This document shows positions 7,881 through 15,690 of a DNA stretch of 34,229 bases, in pieces (within the stretch, counting starts at the first letter, position 1; every line of letters begins with the position of its first letter). The notes under the pieces are model-generated. The model was not told the DNA's origin and searched no databases. It saw only the letters and a program-made list of their open reading frames with translations. This DNA comes from Bacillota bacterium (GTDB lineage Bacteria > Bacillota > Clostridia > Christensenellales > Aristaeellaceae), in the NCBI GenBank assembly GCA_023421395.1, contig JAEZTL010000034.1:1-34229 (forward strand), written 5' to 3'. The translations under genes were made by a program, and so were the position numbers.

Positions 7881-9400
7881 GTATAACCATTGATTCCTTC
7901 CTTCCCCTCGCGCTGGTGCTGCTGCCCGCGTCATTTGGCGCGTTGATCTTTGCGCTGCCTGAAGGCATGCGGCTTCTTCGCAGGGCGTTTCTCGCCTTGG
8001 GTGCCGCCGCGACCTTTGCCCTTGCGGACTTCGTCGCGGGACAATCGCTCGAGTTCACCCGCGCCTGGGCGCTCTGGGGCATGGATTTTTCGCTGAAGCT
8101 GACGGCGCAGAGCGGCGCATTGGTGGTCGCCGCGTCGGCGGTGGCGTTTTTCCTCGCGATTTACGCCTCGGTCACTAAGGCGCATGCCGAGAATTCCAGA
8201 CTGTTTGACGGCAGTCTTCTGATGGCGTTGGCGCTGGCGATCGGCGCGCTGACGGCCAACAACATGATCGCCATGCTGTTCTTCTGGCAGGCGATGTGGG
8301 CGCCGATGTTCGGCATGATCAAATCCGGAGGCGAGGACGCGTGGCGGGCTTCGGTGCGCGCGATTTTCACCGCCGGGTTCACCGATCTATGCATGATTCT
8401 GGGCATGGCGTTTGCCGGCTACGCCGCGGAGAGCATGACCATGGACGCGATGCATGTGCCGATGAACGCGCTGGGCACGGCGGGCTTTCTCCTGATGTCG
8501 GTGGGCGTAGTGGCGAAGCTGGGCGTCATCCCCTTCCACGGTTGGATCTACAAGGCGTCCAAGGCCGCGCCCGCGCCGTTCATGGCGCTTGTCCCCGGCG
8601 CGCTGAACCTGCTCATGGGCGCGAACCTGCTTTCGAAATTCCCCGGCATGTTTGAAATGGGCCGGGAAGCCTGGCCGCTTCTGCTGGTTCTGGTCACGGG
8701 TGCGGGCACGGTGCTTGTCTCCGGCATGCTCTCGCTGACGGCGGGCGATTATAAAAAGCTTGCGATCGCGCTGACCTTGGCGCAGGGCGGCGCGCTGGTG
8801 CTCGGCGCCAGTTCTTCCGCCGGCGGCGTCTTTGCCTACGCGGCCATCGCGGCGGCGGCGGCGGGCTGCGCCCTGTTCCTGACGGCGGACGTGCTGGATG
8901 GCGCGCCGGAGCGCAAATCGCCCTTCGCGGTGGGGGCTTACTACGCCGCCGCGCTGGTGGCCGTGGCGGTCGCCTTCGCCGGGGCGATCTACCGGATCGC
9001 GCTGCAGGACGGTATCCTGGGCCTGATCCTGTCGCTGGTATCGCTGGTTGGCGCGATCTTCGCGGGCGTCGGCGCGGTGAGCTTCGCGCGTCATACCGTC
9101 CTCATGAAGTCCTCCGAAGTGAAGGACGAGCCCACCACCGAGATGGACGGCGCGCTGGCCTGGCTGGAAACCACCCATTGTGATCCCTACCCCATCGCGC
9201 GGACGGTGTTCCGCTTTTATGCGAATGTCTCCCTCAAGGTCAACGATGCGATCAGCTGGTTTTATGACGTTGCGGTCGTGTGGTTCGTCGGCGCGCTGTC
9301 GTCGCTGGTCAAGCGGGCCCATAACGGCAGCCAGTCCCGGTATGTGCTCTGGGTGCTTCTGGGCGTGGTGATCGTGATCGCGATCTTTGCGCTGTCCTGA
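7877..9400 (+). CDS. Hydrogenase membrane subunit, divergent NuoL/M/N-type channel (second copy)
   Basis: Second antiporter-like subunit, 507 residues with many transmembrane helices. The family motif around the helix-7 Lys is recognisable (VVAKLGVIPFHGWIYKASKAAPAP). However, where relatives have FWE, this protein reads FFWQAMW, with Gln138 in place of the conserved Glu. The LLHAA segment that normally follows is replaced by ALVPGALNLLMGANLL without His. The C-terminal 100 residues hold a soluble stretch and a last helix, loosely like the C-terminal anchor region of NuoL. The start is ATG 7877, overlapping the previous stop. The upstream part of the open frame (back to 7451) lies inside the previous gene and is not used. 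It may be structural or a modified proton path. Confidence 0.88.
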   Translation: MSITIDSFLPLALVLLPASFGALIFALPEGMRLLRRAFLALGAAATFALADFVAGQSLEFTRAWALWGMDFSLKLTAQSGALVVAASAVAFFLAIYASVTKAHAENSRLFDGSLLMALALAIGALTANNMIAMLFFWQAMWAPMFGMIKSGGEDAWRASVRAIFTAGFTDLCMILGMAFAGYAAESMTMDAMHVPMNALGTAGFLLMSVGVVAKLGVIPFHGWIYKASKAAPAPFMALVPGALNLLMGANLLSKFPGMFEMGREAWPLLLVLVTGAGTVLVSGMLSLTAGDYKKLAIALTLAQGGALVLGASSSAGGVFAYAAIAAAAAGCALFLTADVLDGAPERKSPFAVGAYYAAALVAVAVAFAGAIYRIALQDGILGLILSLVSLVGAIFAGVGAVSFARHTVLMKSSEVKDEPTTEMDGALAWLETTHCDPYPIARTVFRFYANVSLKVNDAISWFYDVAVVWFVGALSSLVKRAHNGSQSRYVLWVLLGVVIVIAIFALS

Positions 9401-9431
9401 GGGAACCCCCCATTTTAAGGAGGAAAAGCTC

Positions 9432-10844
9432 GTGCCGTTTCTGTTTATTGGGATCCCGCTGGCGGCGGTGGTGATCCTGAACATCCTGACATGGAACAGC
9501 CGCTGGTCTGCGCTGTGGGTGGCGGCGAGCGTCGCGCTGATTCAGGTGGCGCTGGGCGCTTGGGATCTTATGAAAACCATTCAAACGAATGCCCCCGTGG
9601 TTTCCACGTTCTTCGGCACGTTTTCGGTGGACGCCTTCGGCGCGATCGTGCTGACGATCATCGGCTTTATCGCCGGCATCACGGCCCTCGTGGCCACAAG
9701 CACCATTCACGCGAGCCGCTTCAGCTTCGGCAGCTCACTGCTGATCCTGATGATGGGCATGAACGGCGTCGTGATGGTCACGGATATCTTCAGCCTGTAC
9801 GTGTTCATTGAGGTGACGGGCGCGGCCTCGTTCCTCCTGATCGCCATCGACAAGAAGCGGGACGAGCTGGAGGGCGCGTTCAAGTACTACCTGATGAGCG
9901 CTCTGGCCACCGCGATGATGCTGCTTTCCATCGCCTTCCTCTTCACGCTGTCGGGCGAGACTTCCTACGCTGGCGTTGCGGCCTACGTGGCCTCGCTGAA
10001 CGGTTCTTACCCTGTGATGCTGAACGCGGCGATCCTGCTGTTTGTGATTGCGCTTTCGATCAAATCCGGCGTGGTACCGTTCCACACATGGGTACCGGAC
10101 GCCCACTCCTCCGCGCCGTCGCCGGTTTCGGTGGTGCTGGCTGGCGTCGTGATCAAGGTGTCGGGCGTATACGCGCTGATGCGCGTCTACCGGGACGTGT
10201 TCCTGAACGATCCCAAGGTCGGCAACGCGCTGGCGATCCTCTCGCTGGTATCCATTCTGGTTGGCGCGCTGGGCGCCATCGGGCAGAAGGACATCAAGCG
10301 CATGCTTGCCTTTTCCTCCGTCAGCCAGATCGGCTACATTGTATTGGGGGTTTCCACGGGTTCGGCGCTGGGCTTCATCGGCGCGGTGATGCACTTTTTC
10401 AACCACGCCACGTTCAAGTCGCTCCTGTTCGTGGACGCCGCCGCCGTCTATCATCAGACCGGAACCCGCGACATGGATCAGATGGGCGGCCTGGGCAAGA
10501 AGATGCCCTTCACCAGCATCAGCTCCATCCTGGGGCTGATGTCGATGGCGGGAATACCGCCGCTGTCCGGCTTCTGGTCGAAACTTGTCATCGTGATGGC
10601 GGTGTGGCATTTGTCCCCAGGACTCGCCATCGCGGCGCTGTGTTTGAGCGCGCTGACGCTGGGGTATTTTCTTATACTCCAGAAGAAGGTGTTTTTCGGC
10701 AAGACCACGCCCGAAATGGAAGCCGTTACGGAGTGCGGCGGGAGCCTGAAGTTCGTAGAGGTTCTCCTTTCCGCCGTCAACGTCATCGCGGGGCTTCTGT
10801 TCCCGCTCTTGCTCGTCTACCTCAATGGCAAAGGCCTGATCTGA
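9432..10844 (+). CDS. Hydrogenase membrane subunit, NuoL/M/N (MrpD/MbhH-like) channel (third copy)
   Basis: Third antiporter-like subunit, 470 residues, about 14 helices. It looks most like the MrpD/MbhH group: YVFIEVTGAASF carries the helix-5 Glu (Glu127), and IALSIKSGVVPFHTWVPDAHSSAPSPVSVVLAGVVIKVSGVYA carries the conserved lysines. The charged helix QKDIKRMLAFSSVSQIGYI is also present. The start is GTG 9432, placed by a strong AAGGAGG site at 9418-9424; an in-frame ATG at 9387 lies inside the previous gene and has no such site. Together with the other two copies it would give three ion-pumping modules, as in complex I. Whether the ion is H+ or Na+ cannot be told. Confidence 0.92.
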   Translation: MPFLFIGIPLAAVVILNILTWNSRWSALWVAASVALIQVALGAWDLMKTIQTNAPVVSTFFGTFSVDAFGAIVLTIIGFIAGITALVATSTIHASRFSFGSSLLILMMGMNGVVMVTDIFSLYVFIEVTGAASFLLIAIDKKRDELEGAFKYYLMSALATAMMLLSIAFLFTLSGETSYAGVAAYVASLNGSYPVMLNAAILLFVIALSIKSGVVPFHTWVPDAHSSAPSPVSVVLAGVVIKVSGVYALMRVYRDVFLNDPKVGNALAILSLVSILVGALGAIGQKDIKRMLAFSSVSQIGYIVLGVSTGSALGFIGAVMHFFNHATFKSLLFVDAAAVYHQTGTRDMDQMGGLGKKMPFTSISSILGLMSMAGIPPLSGFWSKLVIVMAVWHLSPGLAIAALCLSALTLGYFLILQKKVFFGKTTPEMEAVTECGGSLKFVEVLLSAVNVIAGLLFPLLLVYLNGKGLI

Positions 10845-10874
10845 CGACATCCTTGCGATGGAAGGTGTAGAGAA

Positions 10875-11381
10875 TTGAACCTTACGGTAATTATCCTGTT
10901 GCTGGCGGGGCTGCTCGCAACCGCCCTGATGACCGTGATGCTCCGCGACCTGCTGAAGGCGGCCGTTGCGCTGGCCGCGCTCAGCGCGGTGCTGACCATC
11001 ATCCTGTTTATGCTCAAGGCACCGCTGGCGGCGGTGTTTGAGCTTTCCGTCTGTGCTGGCCTCATCACGGTGGTGTTCATCAGCACCATTTCGATGACGA
11101 AGCTGCGCACGAAGGAAGAGATCGCACAGCACCGGGAAGAGCGCCGCAGGCGTTTCCGCCTGCTGCCGGTGGTGGTGATCGCCCTCACCGCCGCGGGGCT
11201 CGCGCTGATGCTGCCCCACTTGGGCGAACTGATCCCCAACACCGTCCCCCACGTCACCACCGCCGCGGAGGCCACGGTGTTCTGGAACGAGCGCCAGGCG
11301 GACCTTCTGGGCCAGATCGTGATCGCGCTGGCCGGCGTGTTCGGCGTACTGATCTTCTTCAAGGAGGGCGACAAGCTGTGA
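10875..11381 (+). CDS. Hydrogenase membrane subunit, NuoJ-like
   Basis: Membrane protein of 168 residues with four or five predicted helices. Its first half (LRDLLKAAVALAALSAVLTIILFMLKAPLAAVFELSVCAGLITVVFISTIS) has the pattern of NuoJ and MbhD subunits, which lie in the membrane arm of complex I and Mbh-type hydrogenases. A basic loop (HREERRRRFR) separates the first helices from the last two. The start appears to be TTG 10875, with GGAAGGTG just upstream. Its stop overlaps the next start (GTGA), as is usual for J-K gene pairs. The assignment rests on helix pattern, length and its place directly before the K-like gene. Confidence 0.8.
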   Translation: MNLTVIILLLAGLLATALMTVMLRDLLKAAVALAALSAVLTIILFMLKAPLAAVFELSVCAGLITVVFISTISMTKLRTKEEIAQHREERRRRFRLLPVVVIALTAAGLALMLPHLGELIPNTVPHVTTAAEATVFWNERQADLLGQIVIALAGVFGVLIFFKEGDKL

Positions 11382-11686
11382 GCCTGCTGTTTACACTGTT
11401 TCTGATCGGCGCGGCGCTGCTCATCGCAGTGGGCGTGTACGGCATCGTCGTGACCCGGAATTTGATGCGCATTCTCCTGTCCGTGGAGGTGCTCACCAAG
11501 GCCGTTACACTGGTGATGATCGGCGCCGGCTATGAAACCGGCAAGATGGGCATGGCCCAGTCCTTTGTGATCACGATCATCGTCATCGAAGTCATGCTGC
11601 TGGTCATCGCCACGGGCCTGCTGTTCGGCGCCTACCGAAACAACGGCTCATTGATGACCGACAAGCTTAATAACCTGAAGGGTTAG
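11378..11686 (+). CDS. Hydrogenase membrane subunit, NuoK-like (MrpC/MbhG family)
   Basis: Small membrane protein of 102 residues with three helices, the size and topology of NuoK/MrpC. Both intramembrane glutamates of the family are present: Glu37 in RILLSVEVLTKAV and Glu71 in ITIIVIEVMLLVIATGLLFGAYR. In complex I these carry protons along the central charged axis. The start is GTG 11378, overlapping the J-like stop codon; an AAGGAGG site lies upstream. Confidence 0.88.
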   Translation: MSLLFTLFLIGAALLIAVGVYGIVVTRNLMRILLSVEVLTKAVTLVMIGAGYETGKMGMAQSFVITIIVIEVMLLVIATGLLFGAYRNNGSLMTDKLNNLKG

Positions 11687-11723
11687 CGCCCGATTCAATT
11701 TGACGAATGGATGGAGGCATCCG

Positions 11724-12044
11724 ATGGAAAGCTTTCTCATGTCGCCGCCGGTCACCTTTATTGTGCTGCTCCTGATTTCCTTTGGCCTTTCGCTGGTTTC
11801 GAAGCGGGTGGCCACCCGCGGCCAGGACTCCGAAGGCAAGATGCAGGCCTACGCATGCGGCGAGAGCATGGAGGAAAATCAGGGCCAGCCGGACTATACC
11901 GAGTTTTTCAAGTTCGCGTTTTTCTTCACCATCATGCACGTGGTCGTGCTGGTGGTGGCCACCGACCCCGCGGGCCTGTCGGTCACGTCGGCGGTGTATC
12001 TGGGCGTGACGGTGCTTTCGCTGTTCATGCTGCTGCGGAGGTAA
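11724..12044 (+). CDS. Hydrogenase membrane subunit, NuoA-like
   Basis: Membrane protein of 106 residues with three helices. The motif YACGE after the first helix, followed by a short soluble loop and the aromatic helix FFKFAFFFTIMHVVVLVV, resembles NuoA, in which a loop bearing the conserved Cys (YECG) touches the quinone chamber near NuoB, D and H. The acidic residues of the NuoA second helix (FDxE) are absent here. The start is ATG 11724 after a GGAGG site; an earlier in-frame ATG at 11700 has no ribosome site. It lies 4 bases before the small-subunit gene, the same order (A before B) as in nuo operons. NuoA counterparts are not part of classical Ech, Hyc or Mbh hydrogenases, so the call deserves a structural check. 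Confidence 0.72.
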   Translation: MESFLMSPPVTFIVLLLISFGLSLVSKRVATRGQDSEGKMQAYACGESMEENQGQPDYTEFFKFAFFFTIMHVVVLVVATDPAGLSVTSAVYLGVTVLSLFMLLRR

Positions 12045-12048
12045 GTAC

Positions 12049-12627
12049 ATGAATACGATTGAACGCATCATCAATTGGGCCCGGCTGAAGTCGCCGTGGA
12101 TTATCCACTTTAACTCGGGCGCCTGCAACGCCTGCGATATTGAGGTGCTGGCGGCGCTGACTCCCCGTTACGACGTGGAGCGCTTCGGCGTCCAGCTCAA
12201 GGGTTCGCCACGCCATGCGGATGTGCTGGTCTGCTCCGGTCCGGTCACGATGCAGCAGCGGGATCGCCTGGTGACCATCTATCAGCAGATGCCCGAGCCC
12301 AAGTTTGTCATCGCGGTGGGAACCTGCGCCTGCTCTGCGGGCGTGTTCGACGGGTGCTACTGCGTGGAGGGCGGCATTGATACCGCCGTCCCCGTCAACA
12401 TGTATGTGCCCGGCTGCCCCGTCAAGCCCGAGGCCATCATCGACGGTGTGGTGAAGCTGCTGAAGACGCTGGAAGACAAGGAAACCAAACCCAAAAAAGG
12501 CAAAAAGGGAAAAGCGGCGCTGGAAATCAGACCGGATGTCGAAGTCGAAGGCCAAGGCGGAGAACCGGCATCCGCGGTGGAAAGCCCCGATGCCCCGAAG
12601 AGCGAGAGCGAAGCCGGGCAGGCGTGA
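12049..12627 (+). CDS. [NiFe] hydrogenase small subunit, NuoB-like
   Basis: Small, iron-sulfur subunit of a group 4 hydrogenase, 192 residues, located at the junction of the soluble and membrane arms. It holds the proximal 4Fe-4S cluster (N2 equivalent) through Cys26 and Cys29 (GACNACD), Cys93 (VGTCACSAG) and Cys123 (VPGCPVKPE), passing electrons to the [NiFe] site. The conserved core ends near residue 145. The last 47 residues are an unusual charged tail, first Lys-rich and then Glu/Ala/Ser-rich, with no counterpart in short NuoB-like subunits. The start codon follows a GGAGG site. The next gene begins 12 bases later with its own GAGGAGG site. Confidence 0.94.
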   Translation: MNTIERIINWARLKSPWIIHFNSGACNACDIEVLAALTPRYDVERFGVQLKGSPRHADVLVCSGPVTMQQRDRLVTIYQQMPEPKFVIAVGTCACSAGVFDGCYCVEGGIDTAVPVNMYVPGCPVKPEAIIDGVVKLLKTLEDKETKPKKGKKGKAALEIRPDVEVEGQGGEPASAVESPDAPKSESEAGQA

Positions 12628-12639
12628 GGAGGCAGACGC

Positions 12640-13167
12640 ATGGAAATGACGTATGAGAGAGAGCAGGGCGTACTGAACCGCCTCGTCGAACGCTTCGGCG
12701 TGGACGCGGATCAGGCCATGGTGAAGCACAACAGGATCTACCTGAGCGTGTCTGAGGAAATCTTCATGGACGCGCTGATATTCCTGAAGGAAGAGCTGGG
12801 TTTTGATCACCTGTGTACCATTACGGGGCTTGATGCGGGCGAGAATTTTGAGTTCCTGTATCATGTTGCGGAACCCGGCGGCATCGTGATGACGCTGAAG
12901 TTCAAGACGCGTCGGGAGGATCCGGTATCCATTCATACGGTGCTGCCGGTCTATAACGGCGCCACCTTCTATGAGCGAGAGCTGGAAGGCCTGCTCGGCA
13001 TCAAGGTGGAAGGCCTGACGCCCGGCCGACAGTATCCGCTGCCCGACAACTGGCCCAAGGGCGAATATCCGATGCGCAAGGACTGGAAACCCGGCATTGC
13101 CCAGAAAACCGCGCCGGAGCTGTCCGCCGCCCAGCCCCAAATTTCCGAACCCGCGAAGGGGGTGTAA
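12640..13167 (+). CDS. Hydrogenase subunit, NuoC-like (30 kDa)
   Basis: Soluble accessory subunit of 175 residues homologous to the 30-kDa complex I subunit (NuoC, EchD or the N-terminal part of HycE). Family signatures are ATFYERELEGLLGI and the C-terminal PLPDNWPKGEYPMRKDW. Another is DHLCTITGLDAGENFEFLYHV in the middle. It packs against the large subunit and has no cofactor. It is encoded separately from the large subunit here, unlike the HycE/HyfG fusions. A GAGGAGG site precedes the ATG, and only 2 bases separate it from the large-subunit gene. Confidence 0.92.
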   Translation: MEMTYEREQGVLNRLVERFGVDADQAMVKHNRIYLSVSEEIFMDALIFLKEELGFDHLCTITGLDAGENFEFLYHVAEPGGIVMTLKFKTRREDPVSIHTVLPVYNGATFYERELEGLLGIKVEGLTPGRQYPLPDNWPKGEYPMRKDWKPGIAQKTAPELSAAQPQISEPAKGV

Positions 13168-13169
13168 CC

Positions 13170-14396
13170 ATGGAGAGAGACAACAAGATCATGATCCCGC
13201 TGGGTCCGCAGCATCCCGCGCTGGAGGAACCCGAGAGTTTTAACCTCCTCCTGGACGGCGAGCGCGTGGCCGCCGCAGCCGTGGCGCTGGGGTATAACCA
13301 CCGCGGCATGGAAAAAGCCGCCGAAAGCCGCACCTACGTGCAGAACATTTACCTGCTGGAGCGCATCTGCGGCATCTGCTCCCACTCCCATTCCACCTGC
13401 TATGTGCAGACGGTGGAGGCGCTGGCCGGCGCGGAAGTCCCCCGCCGCGCGCTGTACCTGCGCGCGCTCGTGGGCGAGCTTGAACGCATTCACAGCCACC
13501 TCTTGTGGCTGGGCATCGCGGGCCACGAGATCGGCTTCATGTCGCTGTTCATGTACGCTTGGCGTGATCGTGAGATCGTCATGGACACGCTGGAGATGCT
13601 GACCGGCAACCGCATCAACTACGGCATGAACGCCATCGGCGGCGTGCGCCGCGACATCACCCCCGAGCAGGCTCAGAAGGTGCTGGAGGCGGTGGACGCG
13701 TTGGAAGCCCGCACCGAATACTATGAGAAGGCCGTGCTGGGCGAGGAAACCGTGGCCCAGCGCCTTGCCGGCGTGGGCAAGCTGTCTCGCGAGGACGGGC
13801 TGCGCCTGGGCGCCACCGGGCCGGTGCTGCGCGCTTCCGGCGTCAAGCGGGATGTGCGCCGGGACGATCCCAACGGCATTTATCCGGAGTTGGACTTTGC
13901 GGTGATCACCGACGACCACGCGGACGTCTTCGGCCGTACGGTCGTCCGCGTGTTGGAGCTGATGGAGAGTTATAAGATGATCCGGCAAATCATTCAGCAG
14001 ATGCCGGAGGGCCCCATCGCCGTGAAGGTGCCCCTGAGGATCCCGGCGGGCGAGTCCATCATGCGCTACGAAGCGCCCAGGGGCGAGGACATCCACTACA
14101 CGAGATCCAACGGTACCGACAAGCCCGACCGCGTCAAGGTCCGCGCGCCAACGCTGGCGAACCTGGCCGCCATCACGCATATGATCGAGGGCGGGTATCT
14201 CGCGGACGTGCCCATCGTCATCGCGGCCATCGACCCGTGCTTCTCCTGCACGGACCGTTCCGTGCGCGTCGTGGACGGCTCGTCCGGCCGCTCGCAGGTG
14301 TTCGACTGGGAAGGCCTTCGAAAATACAGCGTGGATTGGTATGCGAAGCAGGGCGTTGACCTGACCGCCGCCAACAAGAAACTGAGGGGAGAATGA
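13170..14396 (+). CDS. [NiFe] hydrogenase large (catalytic) subunit, group 4, NuoD-like
   Basis: Catalytic subunit, 408 residues, carrying the NiFe(CN)2CO site that interconverts H2 with protons and electrons. Both cysteine pairs that bind the metals are present: RICGIC (Cys67, Cys70) and DPCFSC (Cys357, Cys360). This separates it from NuoD and from the Mbx/Ehr-type relatives that have lost some of them. The overall fold signatures (GPQHPALEEPESF at the N-terminus, RGMEKAAESRTY, NRINYGMNAIGGVRRD) are shared with complex I. The protein continues 45 residues past DPCFSCTDR. In HycE a similar tail is removed after this Arg by HycI, and a HycI-type protease is encoded at 15691-16194. It overlaps the H-like gene by ATGA. 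The call is secure; the exact group 4 subclass is not. Confidence 0.97.
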   Translation: MERDNKIMIPLGPQHPALEEPESFNLLLDGERVAAAAVALGYNHRGMEKAAESRTYVQNIYLLERICGICSHSHSTCYVQTVEALAGAEVPRRALYLRALVGELERIHSHLLWLGIAGHEIGFMSLFMYAWRDREIVMDTLEMLTGNRINYGMNAIGGVRRDITPEQAQKVLEAVDALEARTEYYEKAVLGEETVAQRLAGVGKLSREDGLRLGATGPVLRASGVKRDVRRDDPNGIYPELDFAVITDDHADVFGRTVVRVLELMESYKMIRQIIQQMPEGPIAVKVPLRIPAGESIMRYEAPRGEDIHYTRSNGTDKPDRVKVRAPTLANLAAITHMIEGGYLADVPIVIAAIDPCFSCTDRSVRVVDGSSGRSQVFDWEGLRKYSVDWYAKQGVDLTAANKKLRGE

Positions 14397-15340
14397 TCGG
14401 CGTGTGGCTTGCCCTGTTCCAAATCGTGATCTTTCCGGGATTTCTTTTCCTCGGCGCGCTGTCGCTGGTGTTCGAGTACGTCGACCGCAAGCTCTATGCA
14501 CGGATGCAGAATCGGATCGGCCCGCCCTGGTACCAGCCGCTGGCGGACCTTCTGAAGCTCCTGTCAAAGGAGGCCATCATCCCCTGCGATGCGGAGCCGC
14601 GCCTTTTCAGCGCGATCCCGGTTTTCGCCTTCGCATCCACTTGTGCTGCGTTTCTCTACATTCCGATCTGGAGCGCCACATCGCTTCAGCCCTTTGACAG
14701 CGATTTGATCGTCGTCATGTACTTTCTGACCGTCCCGGCGCTGACGTTCTTCCTGGCGGGCTGGTTCTCCAAGTCGCTCTTCGCGGAACTGGGCGCGATC
14801 CGCGCGATGACACAGCTGTTCGCTTATGAGGTGCCGCTGTACATGGCGCTGCTGGGCCCGGCTCTCCTGGCGGGAACCTGGTCGATCAGCGGGATCACTC
14901 AGTTCTATCATCAGCACCCGGCGCTTCTCCTGGTGAACATTCCGGCGTTTCTCGTGTCCATCATCACCGCGCAGGGCAAGCTGGAGCGCGCGCCCTTTGA
15001 TATCCCGGACGCCGAGACGGAAATCGTCGGCGGCACGTTCACCGAATACAGCGGGCGCCTGCTGGCGATGTTCAAGATGACGATGAGTACGGAACTCGTG
15101 GTGGTGGCGGCGCTGATCTCAGCGGTGTTTTTCCCGGTATTCATCGGCGGCAACGCGGTGGTGGGGTTCCTGCTTTTCCTCGTGAAACTGTTCGTCGTCG
15201 TCTTCCTGCTGGCGCTGATGCGCGCCGCCCTCGCCCGCTTCCGGCTCGACCAGATGATCGCCTTCTGCTGGAAGGTGCTGGCGCCGGTCTCCCTCGCCCA
15301 GATCCTCATCGACCTGATCGTCAAAGGAGCGCTTCACTGA
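14393..15340 (+). CDS. Hydrogenase membrane subunit, NuoH-like
   Basis: Membrane anchor subunit of 315 residues with about eight helices, homologous to NuoH, EchB and HycD. It joins the hydrogenase module to the ion-pumping arm. Signatures visible are DRKLYARMQNRIGPPWYQPLADLLKLLSKE after the first helix and LERAPFDIPDAETEIVGGTFTEYSG in the middle loop, both with the conserved charged residues thought to link redox to proton movement. The ATG at 14393 overlaps the large-subunit stop; the ferredoxin gene begins on its last base (TGATG). Confidence 0.95.
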   Translation: MIGVWLALFQIVIFPGFLFLGALSLVFEYVDRKLYARMQNRIGPPWYQPLADLLKLLSKEAIIPCDAEPRLFSAIPVFAFASTCAAFLYIPIWSATSLQPFDSDLIVVMYFLTVPALTFFLAGWFSKSLFAELGAIRAMTQLFAYEVPLYMALLGPALLAGTWSISGITQFYHQHPALLLVNIPAFLVSIITAQGKLERAPFDIPDAETEIVGGTFTEYSGRLLAMFKMTMSTELVVVAALISAVFFPVFIGGNAVVGFLLFLVKLFVVVFLLALMRAALARFRLDQMIAFCWKVLAPVSLAQILIDLIVKGALH

Positions 15341-15687
15341 TGCATACCCCTGGCAAAATGGTTCCCTTTCTGCTCGGCATGATGGCCAAAAAGACCGATA
15401 CGGTCCTCTATCCGGCCGTGCAGGCGCAGGTCCCCGAAAAGTTCCGCGGCGCGCTGAAGTTCCATGCGGACCGCTGCGTGGGCTGCAAGCTGTGCATGCG
15501 CGTTTGTCCCGCCAACGCCATCACCATTGAGAAGGTGGCGGATAAGCAGTTCAAGGCCATCGTACACCTGGACAAGTGCCTCTACTGTGGCCAGTGCGTG
15601 GACACCTGCAACAAGGACGCGCTGGAGAACACCCAGAATTTCGAGCTGGCCAGCGCCGACAAAAAGTCGCTGACAGTGGAAATCTGA
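15340..15687 (+). CDS. Hydrogenase ferredoxin subunit, NuoI-like (2 x 4Fe-4S)
   Basis: Electron-transfer subunit of 115 residues. Two classic 4Fe-4S motifs are present: CVGCKLCMRVCPANA and CLYCGQCVDTCNKDA. They connect the soluble electron partner, probably reduced ferredoxin, to the small-subunit cluster. There are no NADH-module genes (E, F or G) in the operon, which supports ferredoxin as partner; this is inference. The N-terminal 35 residues (PFLLGMMAKKTDTVLYPAV) resemble the amphipathic membrane-contacting end of EchF/HycF-type proteins. The start is one base inside the upstream gene. Confidence 0.93.
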   Translation: MHTPGKMVPFLLGMMAKKTDTVLYPAVQAQVPEKFRGALKFHADRCVGCKLCMRVCPANAITIEKVADKQFKAIVHLDKCLYCGQCVDTCNKDALENTQNFELASADKKSLTVEI

Positions 15688-15690
15688 GCC

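Noticed and set aside
9735..11252. Long leftward open frame (505 codons) opposite the third channel gene and J-like gene
   Set aside because: Rich in His, Arg, Gln and Asp without hydrophobic core or motif; it mirrors membrane-protein genes.
13170..14396. Calling this a NuoD subunit of respiratory complex I
   Set aside because: Both nickel-binding cysteine pairs are present, and no NADH-module genes or quinone-site signature accompany it.
12969..14567. Long leftward open frame (532 codons) opposite the large subunit
   Set aside because: Antisense shadow of the hydrogenase large-subunit gene; no recognisable domain.
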